64,000 nucleotides of DNA from positions 107,641 to 171,640 of the forward strand of contig NZ_JABXWU010000004.1 in NCBI RefSeq assembly GCF_014595945.1. The letters run 5' to 3'. The position numbers were made by a program, and so were the translations under genes. A model generated the notes under the pieces. That model was not told where the DNA came from. It was given only the letters and a program-made list of their open reading frames with translations, and searched no databases. Numbering within the stretch: position 1 is the first letter of the stretch; every line of letters starts with the position of its first letter. Source of the stretch: Alkalibacillus aidingensis. Its GTDB lineage: Bacteria > Bacillota > Bacilli > Bacillales > Alkalibacillaceae. Of the stretch, positions 25,061 to 34,551 are shown one piece after another.

Positions 25061-26599
25061 CGTATTGTACCATTGCTTGGTTAGGCTGTTTTCTACGTCT
25101 TGAATGAGTCGAATGAGCGTGGTTAAGACGTTATCGATTTGTGTTAAATCGACTTTAGATGCATCATGATGGATTAAGTTATTAGCCTCAGTTATTAATT
25201 GTTGATACGTTTTTAAGTGTGAATCTAATTCGATAAATGAATCAAGAGAATTAATCTGACCGTCTGATTTAAGCTCTTGATACCAATGACTATGATCATT
25301 TAAGACTTGTTCATTTGCTAGGTCTTCGTAACCGAGCATCTTATTGTAAATGAACCATTTCTTATTTTTAAGTTCAGTTTGTGCGACACGAAGCTTTTGA
25401 GCAGGGGTTAGTTCTGGGATGACCTCAATTGTCTGGTGTCTAAGTTCATCGACTTCTAAGCTAACTTGGTAAATCGATTGTCCTGTTAAGTTCCCTTGTT
25501 TTTTGATATCTTCAGTATGCTGGTGGACATTGGTAATGCGATCAGTAATCTCATGAGTTGCAGCTGATTGTTGTTCTGCGATCGCTGCTATATTACTAGT
25601 TGCACTACTTACTTCATCGACTTGAACCATAATATCATCAAGGGTTGTGATCGCTTCTTTCGTTTGAGTTACCCGACCGTGGATTTGGTTAGACATTTGA
25701 TCTACTTCATCTCCGACTGATTCGGCTTCATTTTGAATGCCGATAATCGTGCTAGAGATTTTTTCGACAGATTGCTGGGTTTGCTCGGCTAAGTTTCTAA
25801 CCTCATCAGCAACGACTGCAAATCCTTTTCCACTTTCTCCTGCACGTGCAGCTTCAATGGAAGCATTTAAGGCTAATAGGTTCGTGTCGCTGGCAATATT
25901 TTTTATAAAATCGACGACTTGGGATATATCGTTTACTTCTTTAACGAGTTGGTCAATTTTATCCTTCGTATTGGTGAAGTCGTCTGCCATCGTAAGGAGA
26001 CTATTAAGTGACGTTTCGATCACTTCTTGGCCTTTTCTTGCTTCTGTTACCATTTGTTCACTGCTTTCGGATACAGATACGGCATTGTTCGCTACTTCTT
26101 CCACTGAAGCACTCAGTTCTTGTGAAGAGGCACTGACATTTTCGGTTTCATGTGTCGTGTTTTCAACATCTTCCATTAATCCTTTGACTTGGTCAGCGCT
26201 GGTGACATACTCCATCACGGTGCTAATACTTTGAACCATCTGGTAATCATGTGCTTCTTGATAAGCACTTAAAACAATTAAACTATCAAATGTAATAATT
26301 CGATTAAGTGCTACGAGAATCTTGGACAGTTCATTAGGTGATTTATGAAATTTTGCAGCGATAAACGGAATGATATATTCATAAACACGTGTGTAAGAGC
26401 CAATAAACCATTCGTCTGTTAGGTGGATCTTGTTGTGAATCTGCCCGATCTTTTTACGATACTCGATGTATTCTTCATCCAAGGTCGGTTTAGTTAGTTG
26501 CTTGTAATACTTAATAATCGCAGTAGTATAACGTTCTTTGTTGGAATACTTATGAAATATATCTTTGATCGTTGGTATATCCATGATCATTTCTAACAT
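25058..26599 (-). CDS. Soluble globin-coupled chemoreceptor (HemAT-like) with truncated globin and CZB-like tail
   Basis: The 513-residue protein starts with the second half of a protoglobin domain. [18 protein letters not shown] (His55) aligns with the proximal-His region of HemAT, but the helices that carry the distal Tyr are missing. A coiled-coil signalling domain follows (residues 130-370, with the hallmark [18 protein letters not shown]). The C-terminus resembles a CZB zinc-binding domain, with some ligand positions altered (for example DHSHWYQ). No transmembrane helix is present. It would signal to CheA. The ATG has GGAAGG at 8 nt, and an in-frame stop lies close upstream, so the short globin is not due to a missed start. 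Confidence 0.85.
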   Translation of the reverse strand: MLEMIMDIPTIKDIFHKYSNKERYTTAIIKYYKQLTKPTLDEEYIEYRKKIGQIHNKIHLTDEWFIGSYTRVYEYIIPFIAAKFHKSPNELSKILVALNRIITFDSLIVLSAYQEAHDYQMVQSISTVMEYVTSADQVKGLMEDVENTTHETENVSASSQELSASVEEVANNAVSVSESSEQMVTEARKGQEVIETSLNSLLTMADDFTNTKDKIDQLVKEVNDISQVVDFIKNIASDTNLLALNASIEAARAGESGKGFAVVADEVRNLAEQTQQSVEKISSTIIGIQNEAESVGDEVDQMSNQIHGRVTQTKEAITTLDDIMVQVDEVSSATSNIAAIAEQQSAATHEITDRITNVHQHTEDIKKQGNLTGQSIYQVSLEVDELRHQTIEVIPELTPAQKLRVAQTELKNKKWFIYNKMLGYEDLANEQVLNDHSHWYQELKSDGQINSLDSFIELDSHLKTYQQLITEANNLIHHDASKVDLTQIDNVLTTLIRLIQDVENSLTKQWYNT

Positions 26600-26831
26600 A
26601 ACTATAACCTTCCTTCTTCATCTTCTTGTTAATAGGTTAGTTCAAACTCTAGAGTCATTTCATTGATTTATATCAATTGTTAGATATGTTAAACGTCATT
26701 TATAATTTAAAAATCATTTAGTGAAGGAAGTGGAAATGTTTTCACACTTGTTTAAATAGAGGTTTATATGTTCATCATGGTAATGATTCAATTATAATAG
26801 AATGAGGATATCATTATAGGAGGGCTCAGAC

Positions 26832-27536
26832 ATGCGAGTCATAAAAACCTTAGTATTAGTTGGAGCGATTATTTTCACAATTAATGTCGTCCCATTTAAT
26901 CAACTAACAAGTAGCCAAGTAGAAGGTCAACATGAGGATGAAAGCCAATTAAATAGTGGATTAGTTGATGACTTCATGGAACGTATGTCTGAAGTTGATT
27001 TAACCCATATGGTAAGTTATGCGATTAATACTTTTGATCAAATTGCCGTCACATTTTCACAAATGAATGAAAGTGAATCTGAATCAGCACCGGTGACTCA
27101 ATCAGAAGACCCAAGCAAAGTAGAGTCAGAGGTAGAGGTTTCAGATTTTGACGCTCTTGAGTTTGAGGAGCAGGTCCATACATTAGTGAATGAAGAGCGT
27201 GACAAAGAAGGGTTATCTCCGTTAGATTTTTCAGATGAAATTAGTGTTGTAGCGCGTGAGAAATCGAATGATATGGCAGCTAATGATTATTTCGACCACC
27301 AGTCTCCGACATACGGCTCACCTTTTGAGATGATGGATCACTATGGTCTTGAGTATCGAGCTGCTGGTGAAAATATTGCCATGGGACAACGCTCACCAGA
27401 ACAAGTAATGGATGGCTGGATGAATAGCGAAGGACATCGAGAAAATATATTAAATGACACGTTCACACATATTGGTGTTGGTTTTGTTCAAGAGGGTTAT
27501 CAGACTTACTGGACGCAAATGTTTGTTGGAAAATAA
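26832..27536 (+). CDS. Secreted CAP-domain (SCP/PR1) protein, YkwD-like
   Basis: The 234-residue protein has an N-terminal signal or anchor (residues 4-20), an acidic low-complexity linker (to about 115) and a C-terminal CAP domain. The domain carries VNEERDKEGLSPLDFS, SNDMAANDYFDHQSP, YRAAGENIAMG and WMNSEGHRENILN, including the two conserved His and Glu residues. Bacillus CAP proteins such as YkwD are secreted and of uncertain function. The GGAGGGC site precedes the ATG. It is a single gene with a bidirectional terminator shared with the HAD phosphatase gene. Confidence 0.9.
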   Translation: MRVIKTLVLVGAIIFTINVVPFNQLTSSQVEGQHEDESQLNSGLVDDFMERMSEVDLTHMVSYAINTFDQIAVTFSQMNESESESAPVTQSEDPSKVESEVEVSDFDALEFEEQVHTLVNEERDKEGLSPLDFSDEISVVAREKSNDMAANDYFDHQSPTYGSPFEMMDHYGLEYRAAGENIAMGQRSPEQVMDGWMNSEGHRENILNDTFTHIGVGFVQEGYQTYWTQMFVGK

Positions 27537-27574
27537 CACCCACAAGATTTTTTGAAATTTGTGGGTGTTTCTTT
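27535..27574. terminator. Bidirectional terminator
   Basis: An 11-bp stem (AACACCCACAA / TTGTGGGTGTT) followed by TTCTTT separates the CAP gene from the convergent HAD gene. Confidence 0.85.
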
Positions 27575-27580
27575 AAACTC

Positions 27581-28108
27581 TTAAGAAGATTTCGTAGATA
27601 AGATCCAGTCAACCGCTTCTGGTAGGCTATTAAAGGATTGGTGGGCTAGTGGTGACTCATCATCCACCATGAGGCTTGTCACACCCGCTGCATTGCCAGC
27701 TTCTAAATCAACTTCTCGGTCTCCAATCATATAACTTTGATTTGGATCAATATCATAGCGATCGATTAAGTCAAGAATCATACCAGGCTTGGGTTTGCGA
27801 CACTCACAGCCTTCATGGGGCTTATGAATACAAGCTTTAACTTCTTTAATGGTCGCCCCTGCCTCTTTAATTTCTTCGGTCATTTTCTTATGGATTTCAT
27901 CTAACATTTCTTTGGTCATATAACCAAGACCAACCCCACCTTGATTGGTTACAACAAATAAATCATAACCAGCATGATCTAATTTTGCCATAGCTTGTTT
28001 GGAGCTTTCTAAAAAGTGGAAGTCCTCAGGTTTATTGACAAAGCGAACTCGCTCCGATTTTACTTCATTAATAACGCCATCACGGTCCAGAAATACAGCT
28101 TTATTCAT
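27581..28108 (-). CDS. HAD-IIIA phosphatase, GmhB/HisB-N-like
   Basis: The 175-residue protein has HAD motifs I (FLDRDGVIN), II (VVTNQGG), the Lys of motif III (CRKPKPGM) and IV (IGDREVDLEAG). The CIHKPHEGCEC segment (about residues 96-106) matches the zinc-binding loop of D-glycero-D-manno-heptose 1,7-bisphosphate phosphatase and related histidinol phosphatases. It should dephosphorylate a sugar or small-molecule phosphate; the substrate in this organism is uncertain. It overlaps the upstream membrane-protein gene by 8 nt, which suggests co-translation. Confidence 0.87.
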   Translation of the reverse strand: MNKAVFLDRDGVINEVKSERVRFVNKPEDFHFLESSKQAMAKLDHAGYDLFVVTNQGGVGLGYMTKEMLDEIHKKMTEEIKEAGATIKEVKACIHKPHEGCECRKPKPGMILDLIDRYDIDPNQSYMIGDREVDLEAGNAAGVTSLMVDDESPLAHQSFNSLPEAVDWILSTKSS

Positions 28109-28694
28109 TTACATTCTCCTTTTGATCAGGTAGATCTGTGTCATAATGATTATTTTCTTCGATTTGTCGAAATTTAAACAAGTATACTAAAAAGACTATA
28201 TGAAATACCAAACTGATTAGGCCAAAGATTATGACCAAACTTCCATATGTATTGCTATAAACATTGAGAGTGAAAGCAGACAATAAATGGACAATGATAA
28301 ATACACTGACATACCAATTAAGGAAAGTCTTATATTTGTTTTGAAGTTCTTCTAATTTGAATTCCTTACAGATTTCTATCATCAACTTTAAGATAAAGTA
28401 AACAAGAATAACTTCCATGATCGTTAAAGCTGTAGAGTAGAAAAACCAGCCACCAGTGATTGCTTCGTGTAAATCGTTATTTGCAATAAATACAGATGGA
28501 GTGGAGAGTGCTGCCAGAATAAATGCCGTTAATCCACCACGTTTTGCTATTGGATAATCGCTTTCTAGGTGATAAAGGCCTACAGCTATCATAAAAAATC
28601 CAATAGGATCTGGAGAAATATCGATACTAATGATAAAAATTTCGAGAAAAACGATGATAAAACCCCAAAACATAAGTGTGAAAGCATACTTCAT
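28101..28694 (-). CDS. Integral membrane protein of unknown function (197 aa)
   Basis: About five or six hydrophobic segments cover residues 5-172, followed by a charged tail (QIEENNHYDTDLPDQKENVNE). An acidic IDISPDPIGFFMIAVGLYHLE sits in the first loop region. I do not recognise the family. GGAAGGTGA precedes the ATG. It lies between a membrane-anchored protein gene and a HAD phosphatase gene on the same strand, with gaps of 6 and -8 nt, so the three form one operon of uncertain purpose. Confidence 0.72.
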   Translation of the reverse strand: MKYAFTLMFWGFIIVFLEIFIISIDISPDPIGFFMIAVGLYHLESDYPIAKRGGLTAFILAALSTPSVFIANNDLHEAITGGWFFYSTALTIMEVILVYFILKLMIEICKEFKLEELQNKYKTFLNWYVSVFIIVHLLSAFTLNVYSNTYGSLVIIFGLISLVFHIVFLVYLFKFRQIEENNHYDTDLPDQKENVNE

Positions 28695-28700
28695 TCTTCT

Positions 28701-29609
28701 TCACCTTCCTTTCGTTTCTATAAATTCTATTAAGGCTTCTTGGTCTAGGTGGTAAGGGAGGTTTGATAGATGAATCTTTTGTTGAAACGATTCACCAGTT
28801 TCAGTTTCTCCATGAAGGATTAAGGGTGCTGCGATCATAATTGTTAAATCATTTGTTGCTTGATGTGTCACTAAAATTGATTCATTTTCTTCAAGTGTCA
28901 GTGGATAGGAGATATTTTCTAACTCATCGCCTGGTACCTCATTCCAAGCTAACTGTTCAATGTCGTTGACCACCCCTGGCTGAGCGGGTGCTTGAACCTT
29001 GACTTGTAATCCACTTGGAAATTGATCCCTTAATGGATAAGTGATTTGATCAATCGATATGTTTTCTTGTGCTCGATAAGAATCACTAGATTTAGGACTT
29101 GAACTAACACTAGCATGATGAGATAGTCCCTGTTTGGGTCGTGGTTTTGGTTCTGTTATGGACAGGTTAATATCAATATCTTGACTGGTACCATCTGAAA
29201 ATTCAACGGTCATCTTATCTGTTACAAAGTGATCTGACTCTGCTAAAAGCTGAATAAGTATATGATCATTAAGATGAAGGTTGGCTGTATTAATAGCATA
29301 GTGATTAAATTCTCCAAAAGTATCGTGATGACCTTGGTGAGAACTAAATGGCTGAAATGGTGCTTGTGGTTGAAGCGGCACAGACTTATCACCTTCAGTT
29401 AAAAAGACCTTCCGTATGTGTGTCGAATCATGTCTATTGACAAGGTAGAATAGTTGAAAACTTCCTTCTGGTGACGCTTCCATATATATGTCATGATCGA
29501 ATACAATTGGTTGATCAAGTGTCTTCGAGTGGTAATACCATTGATTTCCGATGATAGCAATGAAGAAGATGGTCATCAGAGTCCAAAAGTATTTCTCTTT
29601 ATGTAACAT
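28701..29609 (-). CDS. Membrane-anchored exterior protein of unknown function (302 aa)
   Basis: The protein has one N-terminal transmembrane segment (about residues 8-26, KYFWTLMTIFFIAIIGNQW). A long exterior region follows, rich in His, Ser, Gln and Pro, with beta-type segments and a Ser/Pro linker near residue 165. No catalytic motif is evident and the family is not recognised. The ATG at 29609 follows a GGGGGG-type ribosome binding site; longer in-frame starts upstream have none. It is the first gene of the three-gene minus-strand operon. Confidence 0.68.
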   Translation of the reverse strand: MLHKEKYFWTLMTIFFIAIIGNQWYYHSKTLDQPIVFDHDIYMEASPEGSFQLFYLVNRHDSTHIRKVFLTEGDKSVPLQPQAPFQPFSSHQGHHDTFGEFNHYAINTANLHLNDHILIQLLAESDHFVTDKMTVEFSDGTSQDIDINLSITEPKPRPKQGLSHHASVSSSPKSSDSYRAQENISIDQITYPLRDQFPSGLQVKVQAPAQPGVVNDIEQLAWNEVPGDELENISYPLTLEENESILVTHQATNDLTIMIAAPLILHGETETGESFQQKIHLSNLPYHLDQEALIEFIETKGR

Positions 29610-29799
29610 TAAATCCCCCCCTTTTTTCATTGTTAAAACCATCATATCATGATTATTTGGAAAAGATTAGGGTGAAAAGTAACTATTTCGAAGATTATAA
29701 TACAAATGCCTATTTCAGCTGAAGACAAGGCACTTGCTCATACGTCAGTACATAATATGGGTTAGATACAACAAAATCTTCGAGAGGAGTGCGAGGTCA

Positions 29800-30414
29800 T
29801 TGGATCAAAATTATTATCCACAAGACGACCAACGCCAATGGTATAGTTGGCCGTTAAGTTTATTGGGAGGATTTATCGGATCACAGTTTGGTCAACCAGG
29901 CTTTCCAGGCCAACCAGGAGGACCAGGATATCAGCCAGGTCAACCAGATTTTCCAGGCCAACCAGGAGGACCAGGGTTTCAACCAGGCCAACCAGGTCAA
30001 CCAGGAGGACCAGGATATCAGCCAGGTCAACCAGATTTTCCAGGCCAACCAGGAGGACCAGGATATCAGCCAGGTCAACCAGATTTTCCAGGCCAACCAG
30101 GAGGACCAGGGTTTCAACCAGGCCAACCAGGTCAATCAGGAGGACCGGGGCAACCACAAGTAGGCCCTCCATCTTCACCACCACCATCATTTACACCACA
30201 GCAAGCAGAATTCGGCATACAGGCCGTTGACCCAGGTGCAATTCGCCGTTGCCTTTATCGCTACACATATGTTTGGTTAGATAACCGTCAGAGATTCTGG
30301 TTCTATCCAACTTATGTAGGTAGAAGATCAGTTGCTGGGTATCGTTGGACTGGATTCTTCTGGACATATTTCGGGATCGATTTAGAGAGAATTGACTCCT
30401 TCCAATGCTTTTAG
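29800..30414 (+). CDS. Pro-Gly-Gln repeat protein with conserved aromatic C-terminal domain
   Basis: After a short head ([20 protein letters not shown]) and a Gly-rich hinge, residues 30-115 are tandem PGQPGGPG(Y/F)QPGQP(DF) repeats. The last 65 residues form a Cys-bounded aromatic domain ([33 protein letters not shown]). The repeats resemble collagen-like or spore-surface proteins but lack strict G-X-Y periodicity. There is no signal peptide, so spore-coat incorporation is a reasonable guess. I start at the TTG at 29800 with GAGAGGAG upstream. The gene is 204 codons long; the repeat number may vary between strains. Confidence 0.75.
   Translation: MDQNYYPQDDQRQWYSWPLSLLGGFIGSQFGQPGFPGQPGGPGYQPGQPDFPGQPGGPGFQPGQPGQPGGPGYQPGQPDFPGQPGGPGYQPGQPDFPGQPGGPGFQPGQPGQSGGPGQPQVGPPSSPPPSFTPQQAEFGIQAVDPGAIRRCLYRYTYVWLDNRQRFWFYPTYVGRRSVAGYRWTGFFWTYFGIDLERIDSFQCF
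29889..30150 (+). repeat. In-frame tandem repeat encoding Pro-Gly-Gln motifs
   Basis: Units built from CCAGGCCAACCAGGAGGACC and its variants recur in tandem, in 33-nt and 27-nt forms. The repeat keeps other frames open on both strands, giving several false reading frames. Confidence 0.9.
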
Positions 30415-30451
30415 ATTTTAAATGCTAATAAGAGTATTAATGAAATCAAAG

Positions 30452-30506
30452 TTTTAAAAAACAAGCTGTCTCAAAAAGTGGTTAGAAGGGCTTTTTGGGA
30501 CAGCTT
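30452..30506 (-). terminator. Terminator of the Rieske oxidoreductase gene
   Basis: A 16-bp stem with near-perfect pairing (AAGCTGTCTCAAAAAG / CTTTTTGGGACAGCTT) is followed on the minus strand by TTTTTT. A closely similar CTGTCTCAAAAG hairpin ends the mreBH gene. Confidence 0.85.
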
Positions 30507-30576
30507 ATTACCTTGAATTATTCATTTTTAGACTATATAAGTTAATTATGATTATGGAAAACTAAAATTGAAATTT

Positions 30577-32145
30577 TTAATACCCACCATCTTTATTCGG
30601 GTCAAAATTATCTAATAAGTGGTAATCGTAATTTTTTAAATCTGTTTCAGCTGGACCTTCAATAACTTCTCCTTTATAAGAGAAGCGAGAACCATGACAA
30701 GGGCAATCCCAGGTGCGTTCAGCATCATTCCAGTTAACCTCACAACCGACATGGGTACATGTTGTATCGACAATATAGACCGTCCCATCGTTAGCTTTGT
30801 AAGCACCTTTTCGGTGACCGTTTGTCACAAACGTGGTCGCTTGATCTTTTCCTAAGTCTTCTATCTTGTTTTTCGGAAAGGCCAACTTCCCTTTAATTAA
30901 GTGCTTAGTGACATCAAAGTTCTCTCTAAAAAATTTCTTTAAACTTGGGTCTGCGTTAAACCTTGAAGGCTGATAAACTTCCTGGTAAGGATTAATATTA
31001 CCTTGAACAGTATCAGCCATTAGTTTAGCTGCTGCTGTACTGTTAGTCATTCCCCATTTCCGGTAACCTGTAGCAACCAAAACACGAGGTTCATTTTTGG
31101 TAATAGGACCAACATAAGGTATTTTATCTAATGTAATTAGATCTTGAGTAGACCAACGATACATAATCGGTTGTTTGCCGAAAATCTGCTCAGCTGAGCG
31201 TTTTAGTGCATGATAATGTTTTTGGAAGTTCCCACCTTGTCCGACTTTGTGACTTTCGCCCCCAAATAAAATATAATCTTGATGATGGATGGTTGTCTGT
31301 CTTATAGAACGAGAGGGCTGATCAACAGCTAAATAATAACCACCAGGATAAGAATCAGTCGGAAAGGCAATGACATAAGACCGGTCAGCTCGTAACCGTC
31401 CTGAGTATAAACCACGTCCCTCATAAAAAGGAAAGTGAGAACAGGATAAGACATATTTGGCTTCGATTTTATGACCTTCTCGAGTTATAACTGTAGCATG
31501 GTTTTCATCTGATTGGACATCAACAGCTGTTGTTTGTTCATAAATCTTTGTTCCCTGATTCTTGGCTAAGTCCGCTAGTTGACTCAAATATTGAGTTGGA
31601 TTAAATTGGGCTTGATCCTTCATATACAGTGCATTTTCAATATCAATATTAAAAGGAATTTGATCGGTTATTTTTCCATTTATATTTAAACCTTCATAGG
31701 CTTGGTATTCCTTTTCAATTTTTCGTGCATATTCTCCAGTTGTGGAGTAGAGGTAGGCATCTTGCTTAGAAAAAGCACAATCAATTTGGTTGTCTTGAAT
31801 AATGGATTCAATCAATTTAATGGCTTCTGAATTAGCTTCGTAATAACCTCGAGCGATTTGGTATCCAAAATGACTAATCAACTCATCATATATTAAGTTA
31901 TGCTGTGCAGTCACTTTAGCAGTCGTATAAAGGGTTGTTCCACTAAGGATTCGATCAGCATCAATTAAGGTTACCTTTGTTCCAGACTTACTAAGTAAGT
32001 AAGCTGCGGTAATTCCAGTAATTCCACCCCCAACAATAGCTACCTCTGTTTTTACATCTTCATTTAAGGGCTCATGGGAAAAATTCTTTAGTGTATCTTT
32101 CCAGATCGGCTTGGATTCATTTGGTAAATCAAAATGTTCACTCAT
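30577..32145 (-). CDS. yhfW: FAD-dependent oxidoreductase with C-terminal Rieske 2Fe-2S domain (YhfW-like)
   Basis: The 522-residue protein has a DAO-type FAD-binding domain (VAIVGGGITGITAAYLL near residue 36). At the C-terminus it has a Rieske domain with CTHVGC and CPCHGS, supplying two Cys and two His ligands. B. subtilis YhfW has the same architecture and length. It should oxidise an unidentified amine or amino acid and pass electrons from flavin to the Rieske cluster. The ATG at 32145 has GGAGGGAAG upstream. It stands alone, with a terminator. Confidence 0.9.
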   Translation of the reverse strand: MSEHFDLPNESKPIWKDTLKNFSHEPLNEDVKTEVAIVGGGITGITAAYLLSKSGTKVTLIDADRILSGTTLYTTAKVTAQHNLIYDELISHFGYQIARGYYEANSEAIKLIESIIQDNQIDCAFSKQDAYLYSTTGEYARKIEKEYQAYEGLNINGKITDQIPFNIDIENALYMKDQAQFNPTQYLSQLADLAKNQGTKIYEQTTAVDVQSDENHATVITREGHKIEAKYVLSCSHFPFYEGRGLYSGRLRADRSYVIAFPTDSYPGGYYLAVDQPSRSIRQTTIHHQDYILFGGESHKVGQGGNFQKHYHALKRSAEQIFGKQPIMYRWSTQDLITLDKIPYVGPITKNEPRVLVATGYRKWGMTNSTAAAKLMADTVQGNINPYQEVYQPSRFNADPSLKKFFRENFDVTKHLIKGKLAFPKNKIEDLGKDQATTFVTNGHRKGAYKANDGTVYIVDTTCTHVGCEVNWNDAERTWDCPCHGSRFSYKGEVIEGPAETDLKNYDYHLLDNFDPNKDGGY

Positions 32146-32469
32146 AAACTTCCCTCCATCATACATTCCTTCATACAGTTTTTGCTAAATGACAGAGAGT
32201 ATACATGTGATATGATGAGTAGATGCCGTTTTAAAATTGTCGAATGAAGTCGCAACATTTTAGTGAAAAAGGTTTTTGAATTTGGTAGAATTTTCTTTTT
32301 ATTTAGAGTAAAATAGAAGAAAGGGAACTAATAGGATAGGTAACTAGGGATATTTTGCTAGGACCAATGAATTACGTTACACTATCATTAGGTGTTTAAA
32401 TAATTTAATTTAACTCGCTAAAGCTTTAATAGGTCAAGGGGAAGAACTGAGTATCTGGGGGAATCATTT
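32146..32469. other. Non-coding interval before the PAS-GGDEF gene
   Basis: These 324 bp are AT-rich and divergent between two genes. I looked for a c-di-GMP riboswitch and for promoter pairs and found neither with confidence. Confidence 0.5.
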
Positions 32470-34134
32470 GTGAAGTTAGAAAATCAATTACTTCATCAGG
32501 TGTTAAGGAGTGGCTTTGATAGTATGGTGTTCGTCATGCAAGTGGGTGAGGATCGTCAGTTTTATTACGAATTTATAAACGAACAAGCCTTAGAGAAGAC
32601 ACCATTAACTAAGAATGCGATTGGTCAGAATTTAAGAGCTGTCCTCCCTATGGGACAGGCTGAGCGGCTTGAGAAGAAATATATAGAGGCTGTAATAACA
32701 GGTCGAGTGATTACATATGAGGATCATTTATACGCACCAACCGGTTCAGAACAAGTTAATGAGGTTAAGCTAACACCGTTATTTTCTGAAGGTGGTGTTT
32801 GTACTCATGTAGTAGCAGTGGCAAGAGATATTACTGATTTTAAACGTGCTGAAGAAGCAAGAGAAGTTTCCAAACAACGGCTAGAGTTAAGTAAACAGCG
32901 TTATAAGTCACTATTTCACGATAATGCCGATGCTATTTTCTCAATAGACCATAAAGGTAAGCTGATGGAAGTTAATCGCGCCTTTGAAAAGCTTACTGGA
33001 TATAATAAGAAAGATTTGATTGGGAAATTCGCATTTGACATTATTGATCATAAAATGAGACGTCAAATGAAGCGACATTTTATTCAAACTTTACGCCGTT
33101 CAATACAATCTTTTGAGGTAACGATTCCGAATACTAATAACGAAGAGATGGAATTAGACGTCAATATGACACCGATCGTTGCTGATGAGCGCGTATTAGG
33201 TGTTTATGTGATCATGAAAGATATAACAGAACAAAGACAAGCTGAACGTACTTTGCAAAGTAATGAAGAAAGATTCCGTATGATTGCTGAAAGCTCTCAT
33301 GATTTGATTACGTTAGTTGATCATCAGGGCTATATCACTTACGCTTCTCCATCCTATAAATATATTCTGGGTCATCCACCGGAGCATTATGTAGGTCAGT
33401 CATTACTACATAATTTGCATGAAGAAGATTTTGACAGGGTATTGGATGCGTTTACTTATTCCAAAGAATATGGACAACCTATTTCACTAGAATTCAGACA
33501 AAAGCACCGTGAAGAAGGATGGCTATGGTTTGAACTGCAGGCTAAGCCAATCTACGATGATCATGGAATTCAGATGGTTGTCGTTACACGTGATATATCT
33601 GAAAGAAAGAAATACGAAGAACAATTAAAACTATTCGCTTACCATGATCCACTTACAGAACTTCCTAATCGTCGTCTATTTAAAACTTATTTGATTGACC
33701 ATCTAAAAGATTATCAAAATAAGGGTCTAAATTTTGCGGTGATGATGCTTGATATTGATAATTTTAAATCTATTAATGATGATTTAGGACACGATATGGG
33801 GGATGAGGTTATTAAAGAGTTCGGTAAACGGATTAAGGCCAGTTTACGTGATTCTGATGTTGTCGCACGAATCGGTGGAGATGAATTTGTTGTCTTGTTA
33901 TCTAATATAACGTCCAAACAAGATGCTATAGAAATTATCCATCGCATACAAAAAGTATTAGAGAATGATTGGATTTTCAGCGGTCAAAAAGTGTATGTGA
34001 CTACCAGTATAGGTGTAGCTATGCCAGATTCACAGTCAGTCACTGAAGATCAATTATTTAAGATTGCTGACAACGCATTATACCAGGCAAAATCTCATGG
34101 TAAAGATACCTACGAGCTGACAACTATTAACTAA
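32470..34134 (+). CDS. PAS-PAS-PAS-GGDEF diguanylate cyclase
   Basis: The 554-residue protein has three PAS domains (about residues 10-125, 140-255 and 262-380; the last two have DNADAIFSIDHKGKLMEVN and SSHDLITLVDHQGYITYAS). A C-terminal GGDEF domain (385-550) is intact, with RIGGDEFVVLLS and an RDSD inhibitory site five residues before it. No transmembrane helix is present. It should make c-di-GMP in response to a cytoplasmic cue. The start is a GTG at 32470 with CTGGGGGAA upstream. A small membrane protein gene follows after 14 nt. Confidence 0.92.
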   Translation: MKLENQLLHQVLRSGFDSMVFVMQVGEDRQFYYEFINEQALEKTPLTKNAIGQNLRAVLPMGQAERLEKKYIEAVITGRVITYEDHLYAPTGSEQVNEVKLTPLFSEGGVCTHVVAVARDITDFKRAEEAREVSKQRLELSKQRYKSLFHDNADAIFSIDHKGKLMEVNRAFEKLTGYNKKDLIGKFAFDIIDHKMRRQMKRHFIQTLRRSIQSFEVTIPNTNNEEMELDVNMTPIVADERVLGVYVIMKDITEQRQAERTLQSNEERFRMIAESSHDLITLVDHQGYITYASPSYKYILGHPPEHYVGQSLLHNLHEEDFDRVLDAFTYSKEYGQPISLEFRQKHREEGWLWFELQAKPIYDDHGIQMVVVTRDISERKKYEEQLKLFAYHDPLTELPNRRLFKTYLIDHLKDYQNKGLNFAVMMLDIDNFKSINDDLGHDMGDEVIKEFGKRIKASLRDSDVVARIGGDEFVVLLSNITSKQDAIEIIHRIQKVLENDWIFSGQKVYVTTSIGVAMPDSQSVTEDQLFKIADNALYQAKSHGKDTYELTTIN

Positions 34135-34148
34135 GCGAGGGAACTTCA

Positions 34149-34406
34149 TTGATCACAACATTAATTGTTATCATTAGTATATTATTTGTTATTACGTTAG
34201 TATCGACCTTATTAATTGCCAAGGAGCAAAATCGTAAAATAAAAGAGTATGAAAGACAAGGCACGACTGCGAAGGAAGAGTTGGAGCGTTCGATTGAATA
34301 TGAGGATCATTCGTTGAAATCTAATGTTCCAATGTTGTCTGCCATTTATATTGTATCTTTTGTTATTATCATTATTGCTATAGCTATTATTGTGAGTATT
34401 TTGTAA
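34149..34406 (+). CDS. Small two-helix membrane protein (85 aa)
   Basis: Hydrophobic segments at about residues 2-23 and 60-84 flank a charged, helical middle (KEQNRKIKEYERQGTT). The TTG start at 34149 has a GAGGGAAC site. I do not recognise it. It is only 14 nt behind the diguanylate cyclase gene and shares the terminator at 34515, so it may tether or modulate that enzyme; this is a guess from position. Confidence 0.65.
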   Translation: MITTLIVIISILFVITLVSTLLIAKEQNRKIKEYERQGTTAKEELERSIEYEDHSLKSNVPMLSAIYIVSFVIIIIAIAIIVSIL

Positions 34407-34514
34407 ATTGACATAATTGTAACATTTAATTAATGAGCCCGTAATTTAATGACAGTTAATTATATGTTATGGTTTTAATAGAGTTCGTAAAATATCTCCC
34501 TATAATTATAAATT

Positions 34515-34551
34515 ATGAGCAAGCGATTATTTCGCTTGCTCATTTTTTTTG
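34515..34551 (+). terminator. Terminator overlapping the end of the convergent antiporter gene
   Basis: A perfect 12-bp stem (ATGAGCAAGCGA / TCGCTTGCTCAT) is followed by eight T residues on the plus strand. Its right arm (34532-34543) codes for the last residues of the antiporter on the other strand. Confidence 0.9.

Noticed and set aside
26600-26831. Missing first half of the globin domain restored by a frameshift upstream
   Set aside because: An in-frame stop is present 15-17 nt upstream of the start and no globin-like coding text was seen in the other frames of this interval.
29847-30230. Long open frames in other phases and on the minus strand across the Pro-Gly-Gln repeat
   Set aside because: The repeat unit is open in many frames. 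Only the frame starting at 29800 has a ribosome binding site and a conserved non-repeat C-terminus.
32146-32469. c-di-GMP riboswitch upstream of the PAS-GGDEF gene
   Set aside because: No GEMM-type conserved core or matching helices could be found in the interval.
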